Positions 1 through 8,740 of a stretch of 64,000 bases of DNA are shown here, piece after piece. The translations under genes and the position numbers were made by a program. Each line of letters starts with the position of its first letter. The stretch's first letter is position 1. This stretch comes from Acinetobacter corruptisaponis (GTDB lineage: Bacteria; Pseudomonadota; Gammaproteobacteria; Pseudomonadales; Moraxellaceae): contig NZ_CP125669.1 of NCBI RefSeq assembly GCF_030053775.1, forward strand, positions 1,235,962 to 1,299,961. The letters are read 5' to 3'. The notes beneath the pieces are model-generated. The model saw only the letters and a program-made list of their open reading frames with translations. It ran no database searches and had not been told where the DNA came from.

Positions 1-1944
1 GTTATAAACGCCTGCGGCAATCGCGACATTCTGGGTAGGCTTATAGTTTAACCCTACATCAACCAGGGTATAGGCTGGCTTGCCTTTCGCCATCGCGGTA
101 CGGCTTAAATAATCCGATGTCTTACTGCGATAGTTGACACGTCCCCAGCTAGAAAACTGGTCACTGATTTCCCAGTCTGCGGTAGTATTAAACATATGTT
201 TTGGCATTTCATTTAAAGGCTTGCCTTTATTCACGCCACTCTTCTGCTCTGTATCGGTAAAGGTATAGTTTGCACTCAGGTTCACATTTGGCAAGACTTT
301 CCAGCCCAATGTTGCCTCCGCACCCCGCATGTTGGCTTTATCCACATTTTCCCGCAGGCTAACAAAGTCAAACTTTTCACCCAACCAATCACAACTCAGT
401 GACCCTGAAGCACCCTGACAGGTTCTGATTTCAGTAATCTTGTCCTTAAATTCACTGTTAAACAGGGTCAGTCCCGCATTCAGGTTATCGAGGTTATCCC
501 AGTTGAATGATACTTCATAGTTTATGCTTTTTTCAGGTTTAAGCTCAGGATTTCCCACAATCACGCCCTTGCTCTGACCACCACCTGTTGCCTGTCCCCA
601 CTCTGCAACCGTTGCACGTAGTGCTGGTGTCTTATAACCTGTCGATACACCGCCCTTGATTACCCAGTGATCGTTTAAGCCCCAAACGCCATAGACTTTC
701 GGACTCCAGTGATCACCAAACTTCTCATCCTTGTCCAAACGAAGTGAACTCGTCAGGGTAAAGTCATCGACAATATTCCATGCATCTTCAGCAAACAATG
801 CCCAGCTATAACGATCCAGACTGGAAATTGGTGTCGCACCACCAAGACTCAACTGGTTGCCTTTATCGTTCAGCTCTTCCTTTAAATACATGCCACCAAA
901 ACTCAGGCTGTGCTGATTAAGGTTAATCTTGTTCAATGTATTAAATGTGGTGTTGACCGCTTCCATATTGCGTGATGGATTGTCATTTTCTTCACGCTGG
1001 ATATAGGAATGGGTTTCCACTGCACCAATCTGCCCACGATGGGTCAGGTTGTATTCAGTACGGTAATAATCTGTTAATGAATTGACGGGTGGGTTTCGAC
1101 CTGTTTGCACAGGTGAAATGGTTTTCCCCACAGTTGCATCACGGTTCTGGATCGAACGCTGATATTCCAGTTCAACGGTATGATCATCATTTGGTATCAA
1201 ACTTAATGCCGCCCCACCTGCACGAATTTTTTGCTTGTTATATCCCCCATAGATTTCATCTTCTTCACGCTGTGAAAATAATCCATTGGCCTTGAATGAC
1301 AATAAGTTGGCGATCAGGGGACCTGAAAGATAGGCATTGGATTGATAAATATTTCCTGATCTGGAATCTTCCTGCAATGTGGTATCCAGCTTGATTGATC
1401 CCTGCCATTCATTACCTTTTTTCTTGGTAATGATGTTGATCACCCCACCCATTGCATCTGAACCATACAAGCCTGACATTGGGCCACGAATCACTTCAAT
1501 ACGCTCGATTGCGCCAATATTTGGCAACCAGCCCTGTTCAATCCCAGAATTGTCACTATTTGGGCGGACTGAACGTGTATTGATTTTTTTGCCATCGACC
1601 ATAATCACGGTATAGGCACTGCCCATTCCACGGATACTGATGTCGCTTGAACTGCCACCACCTGTGACCACCACACCTGGAACATCCTTTAAGGCATCCG
1701 TTACATCACGGTAGGCCTTTTTATTGATTTCTTCCTGAGTCAATACTGAAATGGAAGCCGCAGCCTTTTTAATATCCTGTTCAAACCCGCTTGCCGTAAC
1801 CACAATTTTTTCCAGCTGAACTGCCGCATGATTATTTGAAAGTTCACCTTTATTTTGTTGGCTTTCTGCCGCATGGGCATACGCCATCATGCCACTGAGA
1901 ATTGAGAGGGTAAGTAATGATTGATGGGATATTTTATTGGACAT
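1..1944 (-). CDS. TonB-dependent outer-membrane receptor, siderophore type (3' end outside window)
   Basis: Outer-membrane gated channel that imports a ferric siderophore or similar ligand using TonB energy. The visible 648 codons start at ATG 1944 with a signal peptide ending near AYAHAAES. A TonB-box-like stretch (LEKIVVTASG) follows, then a plug domain containing the family signatures DALKDVPGVVVTGGG, SIRGMG and IERIEVIRGPMSGLYGSDAMGG. The rest is barrel with many alternating aromatic strands, including a long loop with two cysteines (TCQGASGSLSCDW). The frame is open to the window edge; the last visible residues, GVYN, are typical of the region shortly before the C-terminal strand, so roughly 50-60 residues are probably missing. 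The receptor resembles FepA/CirA-like catecholate receptors, but the ligand cannot be assigned. A Fur-box-like site about 85 bases upstream suggests iron repression. Confidence 0.93.
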   Translation of the reverse strand, partial: MSNKISHQSLLTLSILSGMMAYAHAAESQQNKGELSNNHAAVQLEKIVVTASGFEQDIKKAAASISVLTQEEINKKAYRDVTDALKDVPGVVVTGGGSSSDISIRGMGSAYTVIMVDGKKINTRSVRPNSDNSGIEQGWLPNIGAIERIEVIRGPMSGLYGSDAMGGVINIITKKKGNEWQGSIKLDTTLQEDSRSGNIYQSNAYLSGPLIANLLSFKANGLFSQREEDEIYGGYNKQKIRAGGAALSLIPNDDHTVELEYQRSIQNRDATVGKTISPVQTGRNPPVNSLTDYYRTEYNLTHRGQIGAVETHSYIQREENDNPSRNMEAVNTTFNTLNKINLNQHSLSFGGMYLKEELNDKGNQLSLGGATPISSLDRYSWALFAEDAWNIVDDFTLTSSLRLDKDEKFGDHWSPKVYGVWGLNDHWVIKGGVSTGYKTPALRATVAEWGQATGGGQSKGVIVGNPELKPEKSINYEVSFNWDNLDNLNAGLTLFNSEFKDKITEIRTCQGASGSLSCDWLGEKFDFVSLRENVDKANMRGAEATLGWKVLPNVNLSANYTFTDTEQKSGVNKGKPLNEMPKHMFNTTADWEISDQFSSWGRVNYRSKTSDYLSRTAMAKGKPAYTLVDVGLNYKPTQNVAIAAGVYN

Positions 1945-2028
1945 AGTCACACCTGAATCAGATAAATCTTAATAATTTCTTAAAAATTCATGGGAATTCT
2001 AACAAAAAATAAATAAAACACAATAAAA

Positions 2029-2049
2029 ATGATAATTATTATTATTTAT
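2029..2049. promoter_or_regulatory. Probable Fur box upstream of the TonB-dependent receptor
   Basis: The stretch GATAATTATTATTATTTAT at 2031-2049 closely matches the Fur 19-mer consensus (GATAATGATAATCATTATC) and lies about 85 bases before the receptor ATG at 1944. This fits iron-dependent repression of that gene. Fur binding is inferred from similarity only. Confidence 0.6.
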
Positions 2050-2120
2050 AAATCCTCTTTTGATTTATTGTATCCTGTTATGAAACAAGAAGAAATATGA
2101 TTATTTTTTATCAAAAAATA

Positions 2121-2144
2121 AAAAAGCCCTTGATAGGGCTTTTT
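2121..2144 (-). terminator. Rho-independent terminator of nfuA
   Basis: A perfect 10-bp stem (AAAAAGCCCT / AGGGCTTTTT) with a TGAT loop lies 27 bases past the nfuA stop codon and upstream of the receptor gene. Read on the minus strand it ends in a T run, so it separates nfuA from the receptor. Confidence 0.85.
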
Positions 2145-2170
2145 AAAACTACTGTATATTTCCAGCTTTA

Positions 2171-2809
2171 TTACTTAAAATATGCACCCTCAGCCTGAGT
2201 ATGGTCAGTTTGGTCAACCACACGCTGCAACTCAGGAACATGCTGTCTCAAGGTGGTTTCCACACCCTGCTTTAACGTTACATCAATCGCAGAACAGCCC
2301 TGGCAACCACCACCAAATTTCAACACAGCGGTTAAACCATGTTCAGGATCATTCTGTACTTCAACCAAGCTACAGTTACCGCCATGCCCTTCCAATCCAG
2401 GATTAATCTCAGATTGCAGCACATAGGTGATCCGTTCTTCAATTGATGCATCTGGCCCTACACGAGGTACTTTCGAGTTAGGCGCACGGAAAGTTAATTG
2501 CCCACCAAAACGGTCTTTGTTGTAGTCAATCACGGCATCAAGCAAATATGGGATAGATGGCGCATCGATATAAGCTGGAAAGTCAGGGTAATCCTGCTTA
2601 TAGTCAGTTGGCACCACTTCTTCAGGTGCACTATAGGCCATACAACATTCGGCACGTGGTGTACCTGGATGTTCTACAAAAACTCGAACGCCAATTCCTG
2701 GAGTATTTTGCTTTGTTAATAAATCACTTAAATACTCTTGTGCAGAGGGAGTAATCAAAAGGTTTGGAATTTCTTCTGCGACAGCAGTGTTGGTGTTCTC
2801 AGTCGACAT
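2171..2809 (-). CDS. nfuA: Fe/S biogenesis protein NfuA
   Basis: Carrier that delivers [4Fe-4S] clusters to apo-proteins in the cytoplasm and helps under oxidative or iron stress. The 212-residue protein has the two expected parts. The N-terminal degenerate A-type domain (about 15-110) contains ECCMAYS. The C-terminal Nfu domain (about 120-205) carries the cluster-binding CxxC at C169/C172 (FGGGCQGCSAID). I start at ATG 2809 because GAGG lies about 8 bases upstream; a TTG 15 bases further up would place that Shine-Dalgarno inside the gene. The length is slightly above E. coli NfuA (191) because of an acidic N-terminal extension. It is a single-gene unit with its own terminator. Confidence 0.96.
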   Translation of the reverse strand: MSTENTNTAVAEEIPNLLITPSAQEYLSDLLTKQNTPGIGVRVFVEHPGTPRAECCMAYSAPEEVVPTDYKQDYPDFPAYIDAPSIPYLLDAVIDYNKDRFGGQLTFRAPNSKVPRVGPDASIEERITYVLQSEINPGLEGHGGNCSLVEVQNDPEHGLTAVLKFGGGCQGCSAIDVTLKQGVETTLRQHVPELQRVVDQTDHTQAEGAYFK

Positions 2810-2962
2810 AACAATAATCCTCAAGCTGATGTCGTTATATTAACCGAAGATGGAGGGGATTTAAAAAAAATCAACCATTTTTGTAGGAATTATATGCCAG
2901 ATGATTGTTTATTCACTTTTTAATGGCATTATTGCCTAGACACTGATCAATCTAAAATTTTT

Positions 2963-3580
2963 ATGTTACCTCTACCCTTTAGTCACACTGTGACACTCAT
3001 CATTATTACCATTGCAATTTCCCTATTGGCATTTTCCAATCAGGCCGTCATGAACCGCCTGATTTTTTGGCCGCCCGCCATGCAGCGTGGACAATATGAC
3101 CGTTTCATCACCCATGGTTTTATCCATGCCGATGGCGCTCATTTACTGTTTAATATGATCACGCTGTTTTTCTTTGGCAATATTATCGAAAGCTTTTATC
3201 GCCAATTCTTTTATGACATGGGCTTTGTACTGTTTTATCTGGGTGGACTGATTATTGCGATCTTACCCAGCTATCTAAAGCACCGTCATGATGTACACTG
3301 GGCAAGTTTAGGAGCTTCTGGCGCGGTTTCAGCAGTCTTGTTTGCCTATATTTTATTTCAGCCCTGGAACCTGATTTTTGTCTTTTTCATTCCCGTGCCT
3401 GCCATTATCTTTGCAGTTTTATATGTTGCTTACAGCATCTGGTCTGGTAAACGAGGTAACAGCAATATCAACCATAGTGCCCATCTCTGGGGAGCGGCTT
3501 ATGGCGTAGTGGTCACCATTCTGCTGGAACCACGAGTGATTCCACATTTTCTCAACCAGCTCACCAAATTACCATTTTAA
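2963..3580 (+). CDS. Rhomboid family intramembrane serine protease
   Basis: Polytopic inner-membrane protease that cleaves transmembrane segments. The 205-residue protein has about six hydrophobic helices and the rhomboid signatures in order: the HGFIHADGAHLLFNM segment in the second helix region, the catalytic serine in GASGA (Ser119), and the catalytic histidine in the last helix (H174 in HSAHLWGAAYG). It is the compact form without extra soluble domains. The substrate is unknown. It stands alone between divergent nfuA and a downstream regulator, with a short hairpin after its stop codon. Confidence 0.92.
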   Translation: MLPLPFSHTVTLIIITIAISLLAFSNQAVMNRLIFWPPAMQRGQYDRFITHGFIHADGAHLLFNMITLFFFGNIIESFYRQFFYDMGFVLFYLGGLIIAILPSYLKHRHDVHWASLGASGAVSAVLFAYILFQPWNLIFVFFIPVPAIIFAVLYVAYSIWSGKRGNSNINHSAHLWGAAYGVVVTILLEPRVIPHFLNQLTKLPF

Positions 3581-3595
3581 TAAATATTCAGGACT

Positions 3596-3617
3596 GGCCC
3601 CATATTTGGGGCTTTTA
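3596..3617 (+). terminator. Short terminator-like hairpin after the rhomboid gene
   Basis: GCCCC at 3597-3601 pairs with GGGGC at 3608-3612 across an ATATTT loop, followed by TTTTATT. The stem is only 5-6 bp, but the position 16 bases after the stop codon and the T run fit a weak intrinsic terminator. Confidence 0.55.
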
Positions 3618-3746
3618 TTCATCACATCTCATTTCGTCAGATAATTGCACAAAAAATCACAATTCCCTCAGAACCCGATTTTATTTAGCCAAAACCCATA
3701 TAAAATATAGAAAATATACTTTATTCATTTTAATAGGGTTTTTTAA

Positions 3747-4877
3747 ATGAATCTAATCCAGCAGAGCACTGTTATGGGAATCTTAAACAAGGTTCAGTGT
3801 GCCGATGACTGGATTATTTTTCTAGAACAACTGAATCATCATTTTAATGTACAGGCTTCCCAAATTTTGGCGATTGACCTTGAGGTTGAAGCCCTATCCT
3901 TTAGTATTCATCACGGCGTAAATTTTGATTCCAACCAATTAGAACAAGCAGCCCTAAAACAAATTCGTCTGGAAATTGATGATGATCCACGTTTAAGAAA
4001 ACTACTGTCAGCGCCATTAAATGGCTGGATGCATTGTACAGAACATTTTGAGGAGCATGAGATTACCCAGACACAGGTCTACCAGCAGGTGCTGCAACCT
4101 TTAGATTTACGCTTCTGCTCGGCAATTCAGGTGATTTATGATCATAAAGTCTGTGTGATTCTCTCATTCCTCACCAGTTTCAGTCGTGGCCCCCTCGGCT
4201 GTGCCGAACTCCAGCCAGTTTATGAAATCTTGCCCCTGTTGCAGCAAAAGATGCAGCAATATCGCCATCATTTTGAATATTCCACTATGACCCTGCTGGG
4301 ATCACAGCTGATTCAAAAGATGAAGCAACCCATTGCAATCATTAACTTAAACGGCGATATTCTGGAGATGAATCCAGAGGCTAAACATTTACTGGTAAAT
4401 AATCAGCATATTCATACCAGACAACGCCGTTTCACATTCAGCCTTGAAAATAACCAAATGGTGTTTAACCATAAATTAATGGAACTCGAACGCAGCTATA
4501 AAAACAGTCATGACCTGGCTTATGCGGAACGAACCAAGATCATGATGCTGGACCACCATTTATTCCTGACCCTGGATTTACTTAGCCCAGAAAAAACCCA
4601 TAAGATTTTTGGATTGCGCCCAGTTTTACTGGCAACTTTTTCAGGCCTCAAACACAAACCAAAATATCAAAAGGAAATCTGTACCCAGCTTTTTATGTTT
4701 ACCCCTGTTGAGCATAAAATTTGCGAACAGCTACTGGAGGGTAAAACCACCAAGGAAATTGCACTTTCATATGAGATTCAGGCAGATACAGTTAAAAAAC
4801 ATCTGCAATCCATTTTTAAGAAAACCAAGACCCACCGCCAGGGTGAACTGGTTCAGTTACTCATGCAATTTTCATAA
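3747..4877 (+). CDS. LuxR-family transcriptional regulator with PAS-like sensor region
   Basis: DNA-binding regulator of 376 residues. The C-terminus (about 315-372) is a LuxR/GerE helix-turn-helix with the conserved order FTPVEHKICEQLLEGKTTKEIA followed by TVKKHLQSIFKKTKTHRQGELV. The middle (about 195-290) reads as a PAS-like fold (PIAIINLNGDILEMNPEAKHLL), and the N-terminal 180 residues may be a further sensing domain. It has no receiver aspartate pocket and no acyl-homoserine-lactone domain that I recognise, so the signal is unknown. The gene is monocistronic and converges with epmA, 21 bases away. The start ATG follows a TTTTTTAA stretch with only a modest ribosome site. Confidence 0.85.
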   Translation: MNLIQQSTVMGILNKVQCADDWIIFLEQLNHHFNVQASQILAIDLEVEALSFSIHHGVNFDSNQLEQAALKQIRLEIDDDPRLRKLLSAPLNGWMHCTEHFEEHEITQTQVYQQVLQPLDLRFCSAIQVIYDHKVCVILSFLTSFSRGPLGCAELQPVYEILPLLQQKMQQYRHHFEYSTMTLLGSQLIQKMKQPIAIINLNGDILEMNPEAKHLLVNNQHIHTRQRRFTFSLENNQMVFNHKLMELERSYKNSHDLAYAERTKIMMLDHHLFLTLDLLSPEKTHKIFGLRPVLLATFSGLKHKPKYQKEICTQLFMFTPVEHKICEQLLEGKTTKEIALSYEIQADTVKKHLQSIFKKTKTHRQGELVQLLMQFS

Positions 4878-4898
4878 AAGTATTTGATACATCAATCA

Positions 4899-5882
4899 TT
4901 AAGCAATTTCAGCTGGAAATGCAATGACCTGATCAATCTTGACCTGATTCATTGCTACCATCAATAAACGGTCTATACCGAGCGCAATCCCTGAACATTC
5001 AGGCATATTCGGCAAGGCTGCCAGTAAGTGCTGATCTGTTGGAATTACAGGTAATCCCTGCTTGGCACGTTCTTTATTATCTGCCTCAAAACGGGAAGCC
5101 AGCACTTCTGTATCCAGAAGTTCATCATAGGCATTAGCCAGTTCAAGCCCCTCGATATAAACCTCGAAACGCGCTGCGACCTGCTCTCCATCCTCATCCT
5201 GTTTAACTTTTGCCAATGACGCCATTTCTGGTGGAAAATCAGTCAAGAAAACGGGGGCATCAAAACCCAGACTCGGCTCAACAAAATGGGAAAACAACAG
5301 ATCCATATAGCCTAAACGATCATCGCCCAAGTCAAGGTTAAGTCCAACCCGATGGGCTGTATCTTTAAGTTGCTTCAGTGTTGCCTGCAAGGGATTAATA
5401 TCCAGACGATCCTGAAACGCATGTTTATAACTGAGAATCATGGGGCGAATTTCACCAAAACGATGTGCCAAACAAGTTTCCAGCAGGTCTGCGGTTTCAT
5501 ACATCAACGCCTTTAAATCCAGTCCAGGTCGATACCATTCCAGCATGGTAAATTCACTGTTGTGTTTACGTCCATGCTCATCATCACGGAAAACTTTACA
5601 GATTTGGTAGATCGCCCCACTGCCACTGGCCAGCAATCGCTTCATGGGAAATTCTGGTGAGGTCTGCAAATATTGGATATTTAATTTTCCATGTATATGA
5701 CGCTGCACCTTTACGGAAGCCAAATGAACATCGGTTACACCTGCCTGAGATAAAATAGGTGTTTCCACTTCCAGCACATTGCGCTCAGCAAAGAACTGGC
5801 GAATTTTCTGGTACATCTCCGCACGCGCTTTTAGGGCTTCAATAGAACAGCTGGGTTGATAAGTTTTCATAGCCTGACTCAT
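4899..5882 (-). CDS. epmA: EF-P--(R)-beta-lysine ligase EpmA (GenX/PoxA/YjeA)
   Basis: Activates (R)-beta-lysine and attaches it to a conserved lysine of elongation factor P, which relieves ribosome stalling at polyproline. The 327-residue protein is a class II lysyl-tRNA synthetase catalytic core without the anticodon-binding domain. Visible motifs are VLEVETPILSQ (motif 1 area), the motif 2 region FRDDEHGRKHNSEFTMLEWY, and motif 3 GIALGIDRLL with Arg305. The ALG variant of motif 3 is the EpmA form. I chose ATG 5882 because it overlaps the pdxB stop (ATGA) and gives an N-terminus that aligns with E. coli EpmA (MSETASWQPSASIP versus MSQAMKTYQPSCSIE). It is translationally coupled to pdxB. Confidence 0.95.
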   Translation of the reverse strand: MSQAMKTYQPSCSIEALKARAEMYQKIRQFFAERNVLEVETPILSQAGVTDVHLASVKVQRHIHGKLNIQYLQTSPEFPMKRLLASGSGAIYQICKVFRDDEHGRKHNSEFTMLEWYRPGLDLKALMYETADLLETCLAHRFGEIRPMILSYKHAFQDRLDINPLQATLKQLKDTAHRVGLNLDLGDDRLGYMDLLFSHFVEPSLGFDAPVFLTDFPPEMASLAKVKQDEDGEQVAARFEVYIEGLELANAYDELLDTEVLASRFEADNKERAKQGLPVIPTDQHLLAALPNMPECSGIALGIDRLLMVAMNQVKIDQVIAFPAEIA

Positions 5883-6946
5883 GCCTTTGGCCCTCCATGT
5901 GCAGCCCATTCACGGCGCAAAGGGTAATTTTTACGGAGTAAATCAAAAGCTTTCTGCTCTACTCTCCCTGCCTGAACACAGGCACGAAGCTGCTGATCAT
6001 CTTCAGCAATATTATAAATCTGAACCAAATGTTGTTTTAATGAGGCTTTTAAATTCTGCTGCCCAAAATACTGTTCAACAGTTGGTAACTGACTCTCAAA
6101 CCGTTTTGATGGTTGATAGCCAAATGTATGACAAAAGGCCTCATAAATCATCTGTGTGCCTCTGGCCTTACCCTCCAGACTATAGCCCGCAATATGCGGT
6201 GTTGCCAAAGCCAATCTTTCTAAAAGTTCTTGAGGAATTTCAGGTTCAAACTCAAAAACATCCAGCACAACCTGACGTTTGGTCTTTTCAATATCTGTCA
6301 TCAGTGCTGATTGTTGAATCACTGGACCACGTGCGCTATTGATTAAAATAGCGCACGGTTTCATTTCAACTAATGCAGCTTCATCAAATAAATGCTGTGT
6401 TGGATAATCACCAGATGTGGTTAGAGGCACATGAATCGAGATCGCATCAGCCTGTTTTAACAGCTCCTGAAAGGATACATTTTCAATGCCAGCGAGTTGC
6501 ACATAAGGGTCATAGCCAATCACATTCCAGCCCAATAATTGCGCCATCACTGCCAGTCGTTTTCCAACATTACCCAAGCCAACAATCGCTAAAGTAAACG
6601 CCTTATTTTCTTCCAATAAATCCATATTTAGATGCAGTAAGGCGGTAATGACATATTCGGCAACTGCCTGCGCATTACAACCTGCCGCATTGCTCCATGC
6701 GATGTTCTGTTGTTCTAAAGCTGGAATATCGAGATGGTCTGTGCCAATGGTGGCACTGCCCACAAATTTAATTTGAGTTTGATCAATTAAATCATGGTTG
6801 ACCTTGGTCACGGATCGAACCAAAAGTGCATCGGCATCCTGTACATCTGCCTGTGTCAGTGTACGCCCTGCCTGATGCTGTATTTCTGCAAATTCCGCAA
6901 AGAAATAATCGGTAAACGCCAAATTTTCATCTGCGACAATTTTCAT
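5879..6946 (-). CDS. pdxB: Erythronate-4-phosphate dehydrogenase PdxB
   Basis: Cytoplasmic NAD-dependent 2-hydroxyacid dehydrogenase, second step of the DXP-dependent pyridoxal phosphate pathway. The 355-residue protein shows the Rossmann motif GLGNVG (G123-G128), the catalytic Arg206 in NSARGPVI, an acidic residue in FEFEPE (about 232-234), and catalytic His251 in TPHIAGYSLEGKARG. The last signature is typical of PdxB rather than other family members. A C-terminal dimerisation region of about 80 residues is present. It is the first gene of the pdxB-epmA pair. Confidence 0.96.
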   Translation of the reverse strand: MKIVADENLAFTDYFFAEFAEIQHQAGRTLTQADVQDADALLVRSVTKVNHDLIDQTQIKFVGSATIGTDHLDIPALEQQNIAWSNAAGCNAQAVAEYVITALLHLNMDLLEENKAFTLAIVGLGNVGKRLAVMAQLLGWNVIGYDPYVQLAGIENVSFQELLKQADAISIHVPLTTSGDYPTQHLFDEAALVEMKPCAILINSARGPVIQQSALMTDIEKTKRQVVLDVFEFEPEIPQELLERLALATPHIAGYSLEGKARGTQMIYEAFCHTFGYQPSKRFESQLPTVEQYFGQQNLKASLKQHLVQIYNIAEDDQQLRACVQAGRVEQKAFDLLRKNYPLRREWAAHGGPKA

Positions 6947-7061
6947 GCAGTGCTTTCCATAAATTAACCTGTGATTATTATCCTTAGCGCAAGAGAAATT
7001 GACAAATCAAATCTCAAAGTTACAGTTAAAATAGCAAGAAACCCTTAATTTTGATGGGATG

Positions 7062-7142
7062 ATGAGACTTATCTGGAGTGCCACGCAATTGGTTTCTTTG
7101 GTGATTATTTTCTGCATCTGGATGATTATCTTATTTCGATAA
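7062..7142 (+). CDS. Possible 26-residue single-helix membrane peptide
   Basis: A short frame from ATG 7062 (or ATG 7059, one codon longer) to TAA 7140-7142 encodes a peptide with a polar start (MRLIWSATQ) followed by a hydrophobic helix of about 15 residues (LVSLVIIFCIWMIILF) and a terminal Arg. It ends 20 bases before a perfect intrinsic terminator, so a transcript through it stops right after the stop codon. The composition resembles KdpF-like or other tiny inner-membrane peptides, but I cannot assign a family. The ribosome site is weak, and the transcript could instead be a small RNA. Confidence 0.35.
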   Translation: MRLIWSATQLVSLVIIFCIWMIILFR

Positions 7143-7161
7143 ATCCTAATAATGCCATAAT

Positions 7162-7192
7162 AAAAAATCCCTGCAAACGCAGGGATTTTTTT
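7162..7192 (+). terminator. Strong rho-independent terminator before the integrase region
   Basis: A perfect 13-bp stem (AAAAAATCCCTGC at 7162-7174 with GCAGGGATTTTTT at 7179-7191) closes an AAAC loop and ends in a T run. It could work in both directions. It ends the transcript of the small membrane-peptide frame and marks the last clear core-genome signal before the integrase. Confidence 0.88.
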
Positions 7193-7338
7193 GATAAAAA
7201 CGATGATGAGATTACATCATGCCAATTAACAATCTAACCTTCTCTAAACACCAATTACATTAACAACTATCCATTTGATTTAAATATATTTTTATTCTAA
7301 CTTTCCATAACAACGTGATACATGCAATTACCAATTTT

Positions 7339-7386
7339 TGTGAGTAAGATTGTGAGTAAGAGCTTTCAATAATAGCGTTACTCACA
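7339..7386. repeat. Three copies of TGTGAGTAA before the integrase start
   Basis: TGTGAGTAA occurs at 7339-7347 and 7351-7359 in direct orientation and as TTACTCACA at 7378-7386 in inverted orientation. The last copy ends four bases before the integrase ATG and covers its ribosome-binding region. This arrangement suits integrase arm-type binding sites or an operator for autoregulation. No second attachment-site copy was found by eye. Confidence 0.6.
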
Positions 7387-7390
7387 CTTT

Positions 7391-8608
7391 ATGCTAAACG
7401 ATCTTAAAATCAAAAGATTAAAACCACGTGAAGAATTATACCGCATAGCTGATCATTCAGGACTGTGTATAGAAGTCCGCCCATCTGGTGGCAAATTCTG
7501 GCGTTATCGCTACCGATTTCTTACAAAAGCAAAAATGCTAACAATCGGTCAATATCCTGAAATTACTTTAGCATACGCTCGCTCAAAAACAATGGAGTAT
7601 CGAGAGCAACTCGCCAAAGGAGTAGCCCCAATAAGCCACCAGAAAAATGAACGCCTTGAAGCAATCAAAGCAAATAATGGTACATTCCGTTTAGTCGCTA
7701 GCGAATTTATGAATTCTCGGAAAGCTCAACAATCCAAGAAATGGGAACAGCGCCGCACCAGTTATTTTGTGAAAGATGTTTACCCTCTTATTGGTAATAA
7801 GCCTATCCACGAGATTGACTCCATTGATATTAAGACTGTGCTTGATAGTACTATGACAAGAATCAAAAAATCAGGAAAGGGTACAGGAGAAGTTAAAGGA
7901 ATTTTTGTAAGACAAATCATCGGTGAAGTTATGGAATATGCAATTATCACAAAACGTATTTCTATAGATCCTACTTATGTTCTTAGGGGTTACATTAAAC
8001 AGCCAGATGTAACCCATGCCAGACCACTAACTGAGTCTGAAAAAAAAGTACTTATGCCTAAGCTCAATGCATACGGTGGCTCAGTTAGCACACGAAATGC
8101 TATTAAAGCCGCAACATACACATGGCTTAGAAGCATTGAGATACGTCGAGGCAAAAAGGAATATATTGATTTTGAAGATAAGACATGGACGATTCCAGCA
8201 GTATCGAGGGCTGATATTTTGGCTGGCAAGCGCAATATGAAAAAGAACAGAATGCATGTTGTACCATTGTCTGACCAAGCCATTGAAATCATAAAAGAGC
8301 AATTTTCGCTTTATCCTGACAGTGAATATATATTTGCTGGAGAAGACGGAGAAATGATGGGTAAAACCACGTTGAATACTGCCCTGAGTAATATGAAGTT
8401 AGAGTTCAGGATGCATACTCTAAGAGCAACTGCATCCACTGTGGCAAATGAGAATGGTTTTAATAAGGATTGGGTTGAAATACAACTTGCCCACGTTTCT
8501 GATAATAAAACACGCGCATCATACAATCATGCTCAATGGTTAAATGACCGTAGAGCAATGATGCAATGGTGGGCTGATCATGTAGATAGTTGGAATAGTA
8601 ATGAATGA
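7391..8608 (+). CDS. P4-type tyrosine recombinase (integrase)
   Basis: Site-specific recombinase of 405 residues that would integrate and excise a genomic island or prophage. The N-terminus (about 1-85) is the DUF4102 arm-DNA-binding domain (GLCIEVRPSGGKFWRYRY). A core-binding domain follows, then the catalytic domain with Arg247 (TWLRSIEIR), His342 and Arg345 (MHTLRA), His368 (IQLAH) and the nucleophile Tyr378 (ASYNHAQW). All five expected catalytic positions are present, so it is probably active. The start matches the family N-terminus. P4-type integrases usually sit at a tRNA or tmRNA end, but no tRNA gene is visible here. Possible autoregulation is suggested by the repeats overlapping its translation start. 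Confidence 0.92.
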   Translation: MLNDLKIKRLKPREELYRIADHSGLCIEVRPSGGKFWRYRYRFLTKAKMLTIGQYPEITLAYARSKTMEYREQLAKGVAPISHQKNERLEAIKANNGTFRLVASEFMNSRKAQQSKKWEQRRTSYFVKDVYPLIGNKPIHEIDSIDIKTVLDSTMTRIKKSGKGTGEVKGIFVRQIIGEVMEYAIITKRISIDPTYVLRGYIKQPDVTHARPLTESEKKVLMPKLNAYGGSVSTRNAIKAATYTWLRSIEIRRGKKEYIDFEDKTWTIPAVSRADILAGKRNMKKNRMHVVPLSDQAIEIIKEQFSLYPDSEYIFAGEDGEMMGKTTLNTALSNMKLEFRMHTLRATASTVANENGFNKDWVEIQLAHVSDNKTRASYNHAQWLNDRRAMMQWWADHVDSWNSNE

Positions 8609-8740
8609 ATGATTTATATATCTACCAAATTCATATAATGATCTCTTCGAATGTATGAAGCATACTCTGAAAAGTACTGTGCATTATCAACTTTTAAAAT
8701 CATCTCAGCATATGATCAATGAATGGTCTAGAGTTGGAAC

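Noticed and set aside
5883..5909. An earlier start for EpmA
   Set aside because: The extra residues lie inside pdxB, and the start overlapping the pdxB stop aligns with known EpmA proteins.
7142..7390. A tRNA gene as the integrase target
   Set aside because: I looked for a cloverleaf and a GTTCRANTC-type T loop near the integrase and found none.
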